Assembly (NCBI RefSeq): GCF_004664715.2
Contig: NC_051075.1
Coordinates: 25,972,715 to 26,036,714 of the forward strand
DNA: 64,000 nucleotides
Source: Peromyscus leucopus
Taxonomy: Eukaryota; Chordata; Mammalia; Rodentia; Cricetidae
Direction of reading: 5' to 3'
The notes under the pieces are model-generated. The model had not been told where the DNA came from, searched no databases, and saw only the letters and a list, made by a program, of their open reading frames with translations. Below are positions 12,643 through 24,422 of this stretch, in pieces (the stretch's first letter is position 1; each line of letters begins with the position of its first letter). The translations under genes were made by a program, and so were the position numbers.

Positions 12643-12666
12643 CTTTGTTTTTGTTTTTGTTTTTGT
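12611..12666. repeat. (GT)14 plus (TTTTTG)n tract
   Basis: GT units at 12611-12638 followed by TTTTTG-type repeats to about 12666. The latter is the complement of the A-rich tail of the adjacent reverse B1. Confidence 0.9.
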
Positions 12667-12667
12667 T

Positions 12668-12792
12668 TTGTAACAGCTCCGGCTGTCTGGAACTCACTTT
12701 GTAGACCAGGCTGGCCTCAGACTCACAGAGATCCACCTGCCTCTGCCTCTCAAGTGCTGGGAGCAAAGGTGTGCGCCACCACCACCCAACTG
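12668..12792 (-). mobile_element. B1 SINE, reverse orientation
   Basis: Complement of B1: 'gtctggaactcactttgtag', 'accaggctggcctcagactc', 'cagagatccacctgcctctg' and 'gtgctgggagcaaaggtgtg'. The tail lies on the left as T/G-rich sequence. It is moderately diverged. Confidence 0.92.
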
Positions 12793-13524
12793 AGACCCTT
12801 TTTATAAAAGGATGAACATATATGAGAAACAAACAGTGCCTCAGAGAACCTTGAACATAACTGAATAAAGGGCAATGTTGAATGATTCTTAGCTGCAGTC
12901 TTCATTTTGAATTTAATGATATGTTTATACACACTGATTCAGCCTAAGATCCCAAAGTCATCCAAATTTACTCCAAATTATTTTCACTAAGTCAATACAT
13001 TATTTGTTCTCTACAACTTGATTATATATTCTAGTTACACAACACTGAAGCAGAAATCTATTTCAATTGCATTGTATGTGCTGACACAGCATTTAGCATG
13101 CCATACTTCAGCTAATAATGTCCAGATCCATGAACATTTGCCTCTCTGTAACACATACCAGTTCCTCGAAGTTACTGAATAAATGCTGAAAAAGAAGCTG
13201 AATGATACAATGATAGACAGTGATAGTATTCCTTTTCAGTGGTATGTGGAGTGTGGCATTTTAAGAATTCAGCATATAATCCAGGGAACTCGTGATAGTT
13301 TTTAAGACTATGATAATACTTGCTTTTTAAATTTTACTTTTAGTCGATTGTGTTTTTATGGGAGCTGATGTGGTATTTTCACATGGTGACTCTGTGGACG
13401 GATTAACTAAAGTTAATTACTGTATCATTACCTCACACACTTACCAATCTTGTTAAAATCTAGTATGGTGTGTATTTTTGTGATTTTTTTTTTTAATTCC
13501 AGTTACCATTTCATGCAAATGACT
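12793..13524. other. unique non-coding sequence
   Basis: AT-rich, without a recognisable repeat, gene or RNA. Confidence 0.4.
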
Positions 13525-13767
13525 GATCTCTAGAGCTCATTACTCTTGACTAGGTACTGTTTTGTAACTTGGATCCTTCTGGGTAGTCTGGCAACTACCA
13601 TTCTACTTTATTTCTATCAGTTTGGTATTTCTAGATGCCACATTGAAGTGAGATTGCTCAGTATTATCTTTATGCACCCTCTTGGTCCATGTAGCATAGT
13701 GCCCTCCAGCTCTGACCATGTAGCCACAAATGAGGTATTTCCTTCTTCTGAAGGGCTTAAGAGTGGG

Positions 13768-13942
13768 GAGGCTGGAGAGATGGCTCAGAGGTTAAGAGCA
13801 GGTGAGTGCTCTTCCAGAGATCCTGAGTTCCGTTCACAGCAACCACGTGGTGGCTCACAACCATCTGTAATGGGATCTAATTTTCCTGGTGTGCGTGAAG
13901 ACAGAGCCCTCATGTACATGAATAAATAAATATTTTTTAAAA
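13768..13942 (+). mobile_element. B2 SINE
   Basis: A tRNA-derived B2: 'ggctggagagatggctcag', 'gttaagagcaggtgagtgct', 'caaccacgtggtggctcaca', 'accatctgtaatgggatct' and an 'aataaataaatattttttaa' tail. The internal pol III A/B box region is largely intact. It is nested within the ancient L1. Confidence 0.95.
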
Positions 13943-14961
13943 GAGCTTATTAGCATTCCATTATGAGTATGCGTACCACATACTTTTCTAATTCATTTAC
14001 CCATTCATTCTATTCCATGTCTAGGCTACTGTGAATAATAAAAAAAAAAAAGAACATGGGCGTACAAATGCCTCTTGGGCAAATGGATTTCAATTAATTT
14101 AGATCCACACTTGTATGCATAATATCACAATGTAATTCTATTTTTAGCTTTCTGGGGAACATCTTTGTTGTTTTCCATAATGGCAGTAATTAGTTTACTA
14201 ATTATTGTACTTGAAGAATTTGCTGCCTTTTTTCCTGATAGCAGCCATTCTAACTTCGGTGAGGTAACAAACCATTGTGGTTGTGATTTAATTTCTCCGG
14301 CCATTAGTGATGTGAAACATAGTTTCATGATCTTGTTTATTTTCATTTGAGAAATTTTTGCTCAGGTATTTTGACCATTTTTTTAAGTGGGATATTTGTT
14401 TGATTGCCATTAAATTTAGTTCTTTCTGTATTTTTGGATGTTATCCCTTACTACATGTAGGGTTTGAAAATACTCTTTTTCCAGTCTGTAGGTTGTCTTA
14501 TCAATCTGTTAATTATTCCATTGTTTCATAGAAACTTTATTATTCCTCATAGCCCTATTTACATTCTTTTGTTATCTATGGATTTTTGTTTTTCTTAGAA
14601 GTGCTTTTGGGCTATGCCTAAGAAATGCTTGCCTAGATCAGAGTGAGGAGTTGTTTTACTTTGGTCACTTTTATAATTATAAATCATTATAGATCATAGT
14701 TTAATCTTCAGTCCAGTTGATTTTCTTTTCTTTCGAATATAAGATAGAGATCCAATTTCAATCTTCTCTGTGTGGCTATTCAGTTGTCCAAACACCATAT
14801 ACAGGAGAGATGGGTGCATCCATTGTGTGCTCTTGACACCTCATTATAAATGTGGGGTTTATTTCTGGGCTCCTAGGCCTATTCCATTGGTTGGCTTTTA
14901 CACTTATACCATGGTGTTTTAGTTACTACATGTTCAGAATAGGTTGTGAAGTCGGGGAGTG

Positions 14962-15004
14962 TGTTATTCAAGGTTCTCTAAGGGAACAGAACTGATGGGA
15001 TGAG

Positions 15005-15076
<72 letters not shown>

Positions 15077-15487
15077 CATATATATGTTATATGTATGAGG
15101 TTCATTAGATTGGAGAGGCTGAGAATCACGTAGCTGCTCCATCTTTAAGACTGTCTGCCTTAGCAATCCTAATACAGTGCTAAGGGACTAGAGGATTCCT
15201 GGTAGCTGCTGATATTCAGGCTAGGTTGGAAGCCTTCTTTGGCTCTTAGATTGGCGAAGGAATGCCAAAGCAACAAGACAGATGGACTTACCAGAGAGAA
15301 GGAGGACAACAAAGATTCTGTCTAAGTCTTTGTATCTGGGCTGTCACCAGGAGTGGCCAAAATTCAGAGTAAGTCTTTCTGTTTCAAATGATCTGATCAA
15401 GAAAATACCTCCCAGGCGTGCCCAGTAGCTCATGGTTTAATTGATTCCAGATGTGGTCAAGCAGACAGCCATGGTTAGCCATCATGG
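14962..15487 (-). mobile_element. LTR-like rodent repeat nested in ancient L1
   Basis: Old L1 sequence stops at about 14960 and resumes at about 15488. Between them is a rodent repeat beginning 'ttcaaggttctctaaggg' and ending 'ggttagccatca', the latter matching the terminal motif type of the 9804 and 24866 elements. It contains a GT/GA compound array. Confidence 0.5.
15007..15074. repeat. compound (GT)15-(GA)19 microsatellite
   Basis: GT units at 15007-15036 pass directly into GA units at 15037-15074 within the nested LTR-like repeat. Confidence 0.96.
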
Positions 15488-15670
15488 GTAATAATTTGCT
15501 TCTAACTTCATTCTTTTGATTTCAAATTTCCTTAGTTATCGGGGGTCTTTTATGGTTCCAGATGAATTTCAGGATTTTTTTTCTATTTATCTATAAAGTA
15601 CAATTAGTAGGACAGAATATATAGATCACTTTTGGGGGATTGTGATCTTACAGCAAAATTACTATTAATA

Positions 15671-16467
15671 GATGCTGAGTTCATGTCTGTTTTTTAAGTA
15701 GGATGAATTATTGCCAAGAGAACCTTCATAGCTAACATTTCCTGAAGGAGAAAACATCTCACTAGCTGTGTGAACTGCAGAGCAGTGAAGAGAACGGAGC
15801 AATCAGGAGACCCCAGGATACCAGGTCCACAGTAAACCTAAGCTTTCTATCATGCCAAAAAATCTAGTACAGTCCCTTCTTGGGTATTTTAAAACTAAAT
15901 CCAAGACCTCACTTTTGTTTTCAGGTACTCATGCTATTTTTAATCATTTACTTAACTGATTTTGTGTAATATAATTTAAATTTTAAAGTATTAAACAATT
16001 TAAACTTCTAGGGAGAATTGTGGAGAAATGGCTTCATACTGTGCAAATTTCAATTTCAAAAATAGAACAGCTCCAGCCAGAGCTAGTATTTTTTTTCATC
16101 TACTCCACTAGTCAAGCAAATCATTACAGCATCCTATTTGATAGCCTGCCCAGAAAATGTGGTAGCCCTACTGGATTATAAGCAATATGAGCCTCATAAA
16201 GGGAAATCAAATATATTATGCTTTCCCCCAGTAACAGCTAAGGTGCTCTCGTGCCGTGGTACAGTAACGGCACATTACACACTCCGAATTGGTCTACAAG
16301 GCAATGCATTTGGCAGGTTTGAAAGATTTTTATTGAGAGTTATATGTTTGGACAAACCACATCGTGCCTTGAAAATGTGAGGCAAAACCTTTCATGCAGG
16401 TTTACTATGAACGTGTATGAACATGTATGTTAGTTTTTAAGAAACTAACACCGAGCAGTTGCCGTTG
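15671..16467. other. unique non-coding sequence
   Basis: No repeat or gene recognised. The 80-codon frame at 16138-16380 has no known domain. Confidence 0.4.
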
Positions 16468-16567
16468 CACATGTTTGCAGGGAATGCACTTGTTGTCATA
16501 TTGCAGACTCTGTGCTGTCACATGTTTGCAGGGAATGCACTGGTTGCCATATTGCAGACTCTGCTAT
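16468..16567. repeat. 51-bp tandem duplication
   Basis: Two copies starting 'cacatgtttgcagggaatgc' at 16468 and 16519. They differ by two internal substitutions plus changes at the right end. The period is 17 codons, so an open frame at 16427-16648 carries a duplicated peptide. Nothing else indicates coding. Confidence 0.93.
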
Positions 16568-18180
16568 CACAGTTTACGATCTCCCTGCTTTGAGACCTCA
16601 TGGAGATGCATTTCAGAGTTTAAAATGTTTGAACACATTGACTTCTAGAAATTAGGATAGTGTGTAAGGAAGAAAGAAAACTTTACAAATCAGTGATACT
16701 CCCCCCCCCCAATCTCAACGTCTTTCTTAAAGGCAAAAGCAGATTGAAAGTTATTAAACTAATGAAAATGCCCCTTACTAATAATGTCTGTATGTTAATT
16801 ATTTTGTGCTCAAGTTCAGCGCAATGCAATGTGTTTAAAACGACTGGCGGATATTTTAACAGAAGATATTTGCACTGCCTCCCCCCTCACTCCCCTCCCC
16901 CCCAAATGTAACTCTGTGTAATACTTCAAAGAAGGTCCATGCGCAATTAGACACAGGGTCCATTGCCAGGTGTGTGACTCCTTTGTGGAAAGCTCAACGC
17001 TTTGCATGTTACAGTCAGCAATACAAGGGGGAAAAAAAACAAGCTGTGGAGTCTCTGGCAGATGGTAAAGTCCTTCCAGAGGTGTACAAAAAAAAAATGT
17101 CTTCAAAGAGAAGTGAATACTAGAAAATAGAGAAGCTGCTTGTTTTATGTAGTATAAAATAAACACACATAAAATCTTTAATCCTTTCATATATGGCCTA
17201 TGTGATAAATATGTGTTGATTCAGAGAACATTCATGTTGTAGTTTTTATGTTCAAGTTGATAAAGTTCATCAAAATCCAGATATGCAGATAAAAGAGGCT
17301 TTGGACTGACTATAAGGCATGGAGGAGAGGGCCACTCACATCAGGTCTACATAGAAGTCTTGCCCAGTTCTTGGGACTTTTCTGCTCTTCTTTCAATCAC
17401 AACAATAAACATATTTCTAGGACCCTCCAGCTGTAGAAGAGCTACAAGACCTTGTATTGATGCTGACGTCTTCAAGCTAATATGACTCCCTTTCTCTCAT
17501 ACACGGAGCTTGAAATTGGCACCAGAGAAGTATTTGTACTTTTGTACAAATTTTGTATACTTATAAAGAAATGGGCATACAATTTGTGCTACAAATCAAG
17601 GTATTCATTTGCATGTAATCCAGAGGGCTGATTATCAAACATATTCCAGCACGCCCTTGCCAAAAATCCCTCCTCTTACCCAGCCTGTGTTAAAATAGTC
17701 TTAAAATGATTATACAGTGAGAGACAGCTGCTCTTTCTACATTTTCAGTCCTTCTTTATCATTCTTTGCTTGCACAAGTTCTCAAAGGTGCCAAAAAAGT
17801 CAATCTGAAATTTATACTCTCTGTTTACTATAATCTACTAAAAATACTATGGTCTTATATAAAAACCTTAGTTTCTTAGGAAGATCCAACCCTGCAATCC
17901 ACTAACCATACCTACAATTTCTTTGCTATTCCTCTGTGTGGATGTTTCTAGTATTTTGACCACATAAAGACACAAATGACAGCAAGTCTTCCCTTTCTCA
18001 AACAAATAATGTCCTTTCCTTGCTGAAATGTGAGACCTTTACAAGAAAGAAAACCCAGCTAACTGCTGGTTACAGAATCTTGCTAAGGGAATTCAGATTT
18101 GCCGGTCTCAGGCAGTTTACACTTTCTACAAGTCATTGACTGTAAAGAGTCTTTTTCTGTCTTACCAGTCAGCCTCTAAA
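16568..18180. other. unique non-coding sequence
   Basis: About 1.6 kb of single-copy-looking DNA with a C10 run at 16701-16710. The 124-codon minus frame at 16816-17190 has no recognised domain. Confidence 0.4.
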
Positions 18181-18505
18181 TAATGACACAGAAGCTTCTT
18201 AATTATGAAAGTTTAGGCTATAGCTTAGGCTTGTTCCTAACTAGCTCTTGTAACTTAAATTAACCCATTCATATTAATCCACATTCTATCACATGGCGCT
18301 ACTTCTCTTCCATCTTGCACCTCCTGCTTCCTCTCTTGTCTCCTGGCTTCTCCTGTGATCCTCTGTTATCTCCTCCTCTTTTTTCTCTCTGCCCAGAACT
18401 CCCACTTACACCTCCTGCCTAGCTATTGGCCCTTTAGCTTTTTTTTATTACAATTACACACAATCTTCACACAGTGTACAATTATCCCATAACAACTGAC
18501 ATTGA
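18181..18505 (+). mobile_element. LTR-like rodent repeat related to 516-1040
   Basis: Words 'aactagctcttgtaactt', 'aaattaacccattcatatta', a long pyrimidine-rich middle, 'ctgcctagctattggcc' and 'cacagtgtacaattatccca' follow the order of a common rodent LTR-like repeat. It shares overall layout with the first kilobase of the window. Confidence 0.55.
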
Positions 18506-20379
18506 TTGCCATCAAAGAAAAAGCAAGCTACAGTGGTAATGATTTTCCTTCATCCCAAGTAGCATGACTTCTTGTGGTCATATTCAGCTTGATATAGCCA
18601 ATGATTTCTGGTTTTGAAACATTTACTGCCATACCCCTCCCCTAGTGCTGAGGCATGATTTCCTCCATTTCATCAATCACACTTATCTTTAGGTGTTAAC
18701 TCTTAACTTTATATTTGCTGAATGACCTGGAGCCATAGCTACACAACTTACTTTTAAGCTGTTATTTCAAGCCAGCCTCCATACCAAGCTCCTATGAGGT
18801 CTAATTTAGTAAGTTATTCCAAGTTATTCCATAAACCACATTCCTATCAAGGTCTGACTTGTGGGGAAGAGAAAAGAGAAAGCTGGTTGTGTTTTAGGGA
18901 CTTCATCCACCCACATGTGTCCAGTCACACAGGATTTCTACTATATCTATTAATTTAGCTAATTTTTGTTCCATATAACCAACTCAAAAAATGAAACTAT
19001 CTTGTATGCAACTGCCAACTGAATAACATTATTTGGTTATTAAATTATAAGACTAAAGTCTATACAATAGGGAGATGTTATAATACAATTATTTAGCTGC
19101 AATAACATTGGCTATATTACCACTGATAAGAATGCTGTCTAAAGAGAAATCAATGCTTGATTTTAATTTAATGTCTCAAATGAGTAGCTCATTAGGAAAT
19201 ATTTGCCTCTGTGACTTCATCCTAACAAGCACAGTGAGATGCGTCTTTGCTCCTATACAGGAAACATCATTGATATCAGTTTCTAGCTTATGGGGAAAGT
19301 CCGTGTCTAGGAGGGTTTTTAATCCATATATTTTGAGTTCCTGCTCTGCACATGATTCATCCAGAGTAGAAGCTGGTTCTACTTGCTTCTATTTTATTGA
19401 GGGACTAGGAAGAAAAGTCATCAGTTAAGAGTAAGGAAAAGGAAGAAGTCAGGAAGAGTGTACGAAATAGTCCTCTATGGGAGTGATGAAGGGGCTGTGC
19501 TAGTGATGATGTGTAGGATCATCACTGGGTAGCATCAGGGTCCAAATATCTATGCAATTAGTGTTATTTCACCAGACAACTTTAGTCATGTGGGTATAGA
19601 CACAGACAGAGTAAGATTAAATCTAGATGAGCTTTTGTCAAATGGATATGAGGAAGAGAAAAGGCAAAAGAATAAATGTATACAGGGTAATGCTTTTAAT
19701 GGTTGACCATTGAGCTTAATCTGGAAGAGAGCATGAGGTCATGACATTAGGGAATTAATTCATTAGCACTGGAAGGGGAGAGGTGGAGAGAGCTGAAGTT
19801 ACTGTTAAGATGGCTTGTATGTAACACTTTTATTAATATACAATAATACTGCCTTGGTTTTCAAAATTTGCACGTCCTGTGTTGGACTCATTCATGATTT
19901 TAACAAAAATGCTGACAGAATAAACTTTGATTGAGTAAGTGGGAAACAGCCACACAGATGGAAAATTCATCAGCACTGCCTGAGCTGTTTCAGGAGATGC
20001 TCTTCTTGGCTTGAACTTGATCTTCAAGGGTCCTTTGAATCCATTCAAGTAAAATCCTATAATGATCAGGAAATGTGTATGCTTAAATTATTCAATATTT
20101 GTTTCATGCAATTTGAAAGAGACTCTAAAAGGTGCTACCCATTTTTAAATGACATTTCCCAGAGTGAAGACGTATTGTTTCACTAGTTAGAACTGGCAAG
20201 AGCTTGTGTGACCAACATTGCTTTCTTGGTCACTCAAGCAGTCGATTCCAGCAAAAGTCCTCTGTCAAGGCTCCTGGTGTTTCAGAAAAAAAATTCTACA
20301 TGAATTAGTTTAAATACAGAAGAGGAATCCTCTGGTTCATAATTGAAGAGATGAGAATGGCAAGGATGTCTGTCTCTGA
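18506..20379. other. unique non-coding sequence
   Basis: Nearly 1.9 kb of AT-rich single-copy-looking DNA. The 106-codon frame at 19108-19428 is not recognisable. A small 10-bp direct duplication (aagttattcc) occurs at about 18811-18830. Confidence 0.4.
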
Positions 20380-20580
20380 GGCTTCCTCAGTGCCTCCCTC
20401 ACCTGCTCGTCTCAGCTTGTTAGGCACTTCTGGTACAGAGCTTCCTACCTAACAGGAGACCACGCATCTCGGGGGCCCCCAGACCTCATCCCATCTTCTC
20501 TAAGAGACAAGAGGCAAGGGGACTTGCTTTTCCTGGCTCCAACAGAAAATGCGCCTGGAGATATCTAGTGTACTCACTTT

Positions 20581-20641
20581 AGTCACGTGACTCTCTGGCC
20601 AATCACAATGGTCAGCCCATTGGAAGGGAACATCTGATTGG
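20581..20641. promoter_or_regulatory. E-box palindrome with three CCAAT boxes
   Basis: A perfect 12-bp palindrome agtcacgtgact (20581-20592) contains GTCACGTGAC, a USF/TFEB-type E-box. It is followed by CCAAT at 20599-20603 and inverted CCAAT (ATTGG) at 20619-20623 and 20637-20641. Spacing of 18-20 bp is typical of NF-Y clusters. No transcription start or exon is seen downstream, so it could be an enhancer, an old LTR promoter or chance. Confidence 0.4.
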
Positions 20642-20699
20642 AAGATCTTTGGTCACTCTGTGTCTCTGGATGGATGGCAGTAGAGACATTTAGGGCTCT

Positions 20700-21695
20700 A
20701 AATCTCCTTATAACACTTGAAAAAATCTGAAAAATGATTTGAGACTGTTTGTGATATTTATATAAAATTCTTCACACTTCATATACTACATAACATTTTA
20801 TCCTAATTAACTGACTCTCTACACTTCTAACGACCCAAGAAAAAGGTATTGGGTAGAATTGTTGTCCTATATCTTACAAATCAGATTCCTGCTGGGGGTT
20901 CTAATCTACAGTTTGGTTATTCTATATTCCTGTGAGGTTAGCAAACTGGAAAGGAAAGGAAATGACTCAAGTTTTAAATTCGCGTGCACTTCATAAGATG
21001 AAACATGTTAACTTATGGATAAGGCCAGCTCACCTATACTTAGAATTCTTAAAGTCAGGAAAGGTGTGTGGAGACAGGGATCACACATACCCTACAGAAG
21101 GTTCGCAGAATAATTCAGGGAGTCAATGCAATGGGGCATTGCAATTATTAAACTGTAAACTGCTTCCTGGAGGGCAAACACGGGTAAGTGGCTGCATGCT
21201 ACAATCCACGGGGCAATTTGGCATAGCATCTTGCATAAAAGTGTATCCCAAACCACTTTACACAAGTTAACTTTCCATTCTCCAGCTAGGCTATACATTA
21301 CAGAACATCTGTGTGCAAACATTGCCTCATGGAAAAAAAAATCCAAGGCATGAGGTCATAAGATGAAAATCCAAAGGAGAATTTAGGAAACAGGAGCCCT
21401 GTACAGGAAGGAAGGAAAAAGGAAGATGATAAGAACGAAGCGCTGATACATAAGGTATAGAAATGAATCTTCCGTGAGTTAAAGGCACGTCGGTTACTTT
21501 GCACTGAAAAAAAGTTGTTAGAAAGACAATTGTTCTAAATAATCCAAATGAGTAGAAGAAAGAAATTGAATAAATAAAAACAAGTATGAGGTAAAGTCTG
21601 ACAAACCCTCCAAGCAGTGATCAAATTAGATCAGAAGATAATCTCACTGTCTTATGGGATAGGGGTAATAAAACATGTAGACGAATTTCCAAACA
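20700..21695. other. unique non-coding sequence
   Basis: No named repeat found. The 112-codon plus frame at 20932-21270 and the overlapping minus frames show no domain and are treated as chance. Confidence 0.4.
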
Positions 21696-21697
21696 GT

Positions 21698-22135
21698 CTT
21701 ATTAAATAAGAAACATAGAGCCAAATACAGAGGTAATAGCTGAAGAGATTAGAGCAATAGCCATGACTGGCCTTAGCTTACCACCAGCAGTAGCTTCCAC
21801 AAAGAGAGCTTCTTCCTGCCTGACCTGTACTTTTATTGCCTTCCTGTTCTGCCTTCTCATTGGCTCTAAGCTCAGCCACATCACCTCCTCGGCACTGCCT
21901 GTCTATACAGACCTCCACATCTCTATGGTTGGTACTGGGATTAAAGGCTCATGTTACCACGCGTGGCTGTGTTCTTGACCACACAAAGACTCTGTCTGCC
22001 ATGTGATGGATTAAGGGTGTGGGTTACCACCGCCTGACTTCTGTTTATGGCTATGACCTCTGATCTCCAGGAAACTTTATTTATTAACATACAAATAAAA
22101 TATCACATTTCGGCACAAATAAAATATCACCACAA
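21698..22135. mobile_element. rodent interspersed repeat, family uncertain
   Basis: The stretch opens 'aataagaaacatagagcc' and ends with a short tandem of 'aaataaaatatcac' at about 22094-22131. It contains two B1-like snippets ('gggattaaaggctcatg' and 'ggattaagggtgtgggtt'). I recognise the overall pattern as a recurrent rodent repeat, possibly an LTR, but cannot name it. Confidence 0.5.
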
Positions 22136-22220
22136 AAATACGTATTTCAAGTCAATCTGAATTACCAGAGCTTCATGTGCATAAATAGTGTGTATAAACT
22201 GAATTAAAAACATGATATTT

Positions 22221-22399
22221 AGCCGGGCGGTGGTGGCACACACCTTTAATCCCAGCACTCGGGAGGCAGAGCCAGGCGGATCTCTGTGAGTTCGAGGCCA
22301 GTCTGGGCTACCAAGTGAGCTCCAGGAAAGGCGCAAAGCTACACAGAAAAACCCTGTCTCGAAAAACAAAAAAACAAAACAACAACAACAAAAAAAACC
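22221..22399 (+). mobile_element. B1 SINE, young cricetid subtype
   Basis: Near-consensus B1 from 'agccgggcggtggtggcaca' to 'accctgtctcgaaaaac' and an AAC-rich tail. It is flanked by a 10-bp target duplication, catgatattt at 22211-22220 and 22400-22409. The 3' half has the 'ggaaaggcgcaaagctacac' signature. Retained CpGs suggest recent insertion. Confidence 0.95.
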
Positions 22400-22464
22400 C
22401 ATGATATTTCATAAAATATGTAAAGAAGATCAATTAGGCCATACATGTTTAGAGTCCTCACTCA

Positions 22465-22600
22465 CTTTTTTTCCTCTGTAGACCTGCCTATCCTGGAACT
22501 CACCATGTAAACCAGGCTTGTCTGGAACTCTCGGAGATCCACCTGCCTCTGCCTTCTGGGTACTGAGATTCAAGGTGTGCACCACTATACCCAGCTCCTC
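22465..22600 (-). mobile_element. B1 SINE, reverse, diverged
   Basis: Complement of B1: 'ctatcctggaactcaccatg', 'aaaccaggcttgtctggaac' and 'gagatccacctgcctctgcc'. It lies tail-to-tail with the plus-strand B1 only about 65 bp away. Confidence 0.88.
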
Positions 22601-24081
22601 GGTGATTTTTAAGAAGCTTTAAAATGTTAGTTTATGTCTTATTTTACTCCTTGAAGTACCAGTTAAATGTAATTGAAAATTATTCCTAAGAAATGATAAT
22701 TAAGGGAGCTTTATGTCCCATGTCCTTTCATTTCATTCATTAAATGAATCTTGCTGGTAAAAAAACAAATGTGTATTATTTAATGGGATCAAGTTCAATG
22801 TTCTCTAGCCCTTTAAGAGAGGAACATGAACAATTTTACACACAGATAAACACTAAGTACTGGAAGTGATTAATGTGCAAATTACTGATTTTTAACATTG
22901 CCTATTTGAACACTGTATATATACATGTTGAAATTTCACACTGTTCCTGTAAATAGGTGGAATTGCTCTGTCAATTAAAAAATACAGCTATTTGTTTATT
23001 TTAGTTCATTCATAACTTAAATACCAGGAAGATATTTTTTAGAAGTCAAGTTCAAAATTCTGCATGTGAACTTGAAGCTTCTGTTTTCTGTCTCAGGTTT
23101 ATTTTTGTCTCAGGTGTCATCTGGGTTCCACACAGTGTTTGTGAGAAGCATTCAAATTCGATAAATCCTGTGACTAAGTATTTAGCAGAAGACTCATACA
23201 ACCAACTAAAATACGTGCAATTCTTTTATGGGTTACACTTTTGCATACTGAAGTTTCTTACATGGTGGTCTGACTAACTGCATGTGTCTTATATAAGTTT
23301 TCTGCTTGGCATTTCCCCATTTAAATATGATAGGTATCCAGTTTTGATTTTATAACTGATATAACATGAAGAATAAAGTAAACCCATAAGGCATTATTTG
23401 TCCCCAGATCTTAGCTATTCAGTGGGGTTATATAATGATTTGGCATGATTGGTAATGGAAAGTGAAAATTATATATATATAAATATATATGTGTGAATAT
23501 ATAAAATCACTGATTTTGGCAGTTTTCTAGAGATTTAGCAGTGACAGATATATATGTTTCTATATATGTAGTATATATTACAATTATTGATATATTGAGT
23601 AAAGTTATCATTTTTTTCCTTTACTTTATACAGTTCACAGTTTTTAAAATTCATGTTATCTAAAATTATCATTGGTTTCTTGGAAGGAAGAACAACAATG
23701 CCAATTTTGGGGAATTTTTAGACTATCATATATTTTGAGTGGGTATAAAAACTGTACTGAATTCGGCATCTAATATATTGTCTGTCAACAGTAAATAATG
23801 ATTATTCTTATTATTCCGACTCCCATATTTAACCCCGAGTCTCCCTGGACAGCCATGGGAAATTTCTCAGAGATTTTGATGAGGGCTCCAACTGCATACC
23901 GAGGTAGGCCTCCCTGTCCCCAGCTCCACCTGTGCCCAGCGTCCTCTGCGGTGGCGGCACAGCCAGAGGTAGAGGTGATTACCCAGCCAGTACATGCATG
24001 CCTCACTCTGAAGGTGCAGCCTCCAGGGCACCTTCCCCAAGGACAGAAGTACCAAGTTACAGACTAACACTTAAATACCTA

Positions 24082-24082
<1 letters not shown>
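22601..24082. other. AT-rich unique sequence
   Basis: Contains TATA-rich low-complexity patches at about 23470-23505 and 23545-23600. The segment 23815-24060 is more GC-rich but no exon could be assigned. Confidence 0.4.
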
Positions 24083-24126
<44 letters not shown>

Positions 24127-24422
24127 CACAAATATCACAAACACAAACCATGCATATTACAAACGCATACACACACACACCACAAACCATACGCATACTA
24201 CATACCACATACACCTACACTACACATATCACACCAACCATACACAACACACCACAAACACACCCACATACTCTACACACATACCATACGTATACCACAC
24301 ACACCACAGATACCCCACACACATTACGTACACACACCGTGCATACCAAACATACACCACACATACATATTACAAACAAACCACACATATCATGACACAT
24401 ATACACACAAATGCATGCACAC
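24083..24422. repeat. (AC)20 followed by degenerate CA-rich array
   Basis: A pure AC run at 24083-24122 is followed by 300 bases of irregular CACA/CATA/CACAAAC words. The 170-codon and other histidine/threonine-rich frames here come solely from this composition. Confidence 0.95.

Larger units (their letters stand above)
13525..15670 (-). mobile_element. ancient L1 (L1M-type), interrupted
   Basis: The plus strand is the complement of an old mammalian L1 3' portion. Recognisable words in order include 'ggcaactaccattctacttt', 'catgtctaggctactgtgaa', 'ttttccataatggcag', 'atagcagccattctaac', 'agtctgtaggttgtctta', 'ctggctattcagttgtccaa'-like sequence near 14780, and 'gatgaatttcaggatttttt' after the second interruption. 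A B2 (13768-13942) and an LTR-like repeat (14962-15487) split it into three blocks, giving relative ages. No ORF2 reading frame survives. Confidence 0.8.

Noticed and set aside
16253..16275. 7-bp inverted repeat gtgccgt...acggcac
   Set aside because: Too short to be informative and not associated with any regulatory pattern.
20471..20480. GGGGGCCCCC palindrome
   Set aside because: A single short GC palindrome with no further context beyond the nearby motif cluster; reported separately only as part of that neighbourhood.
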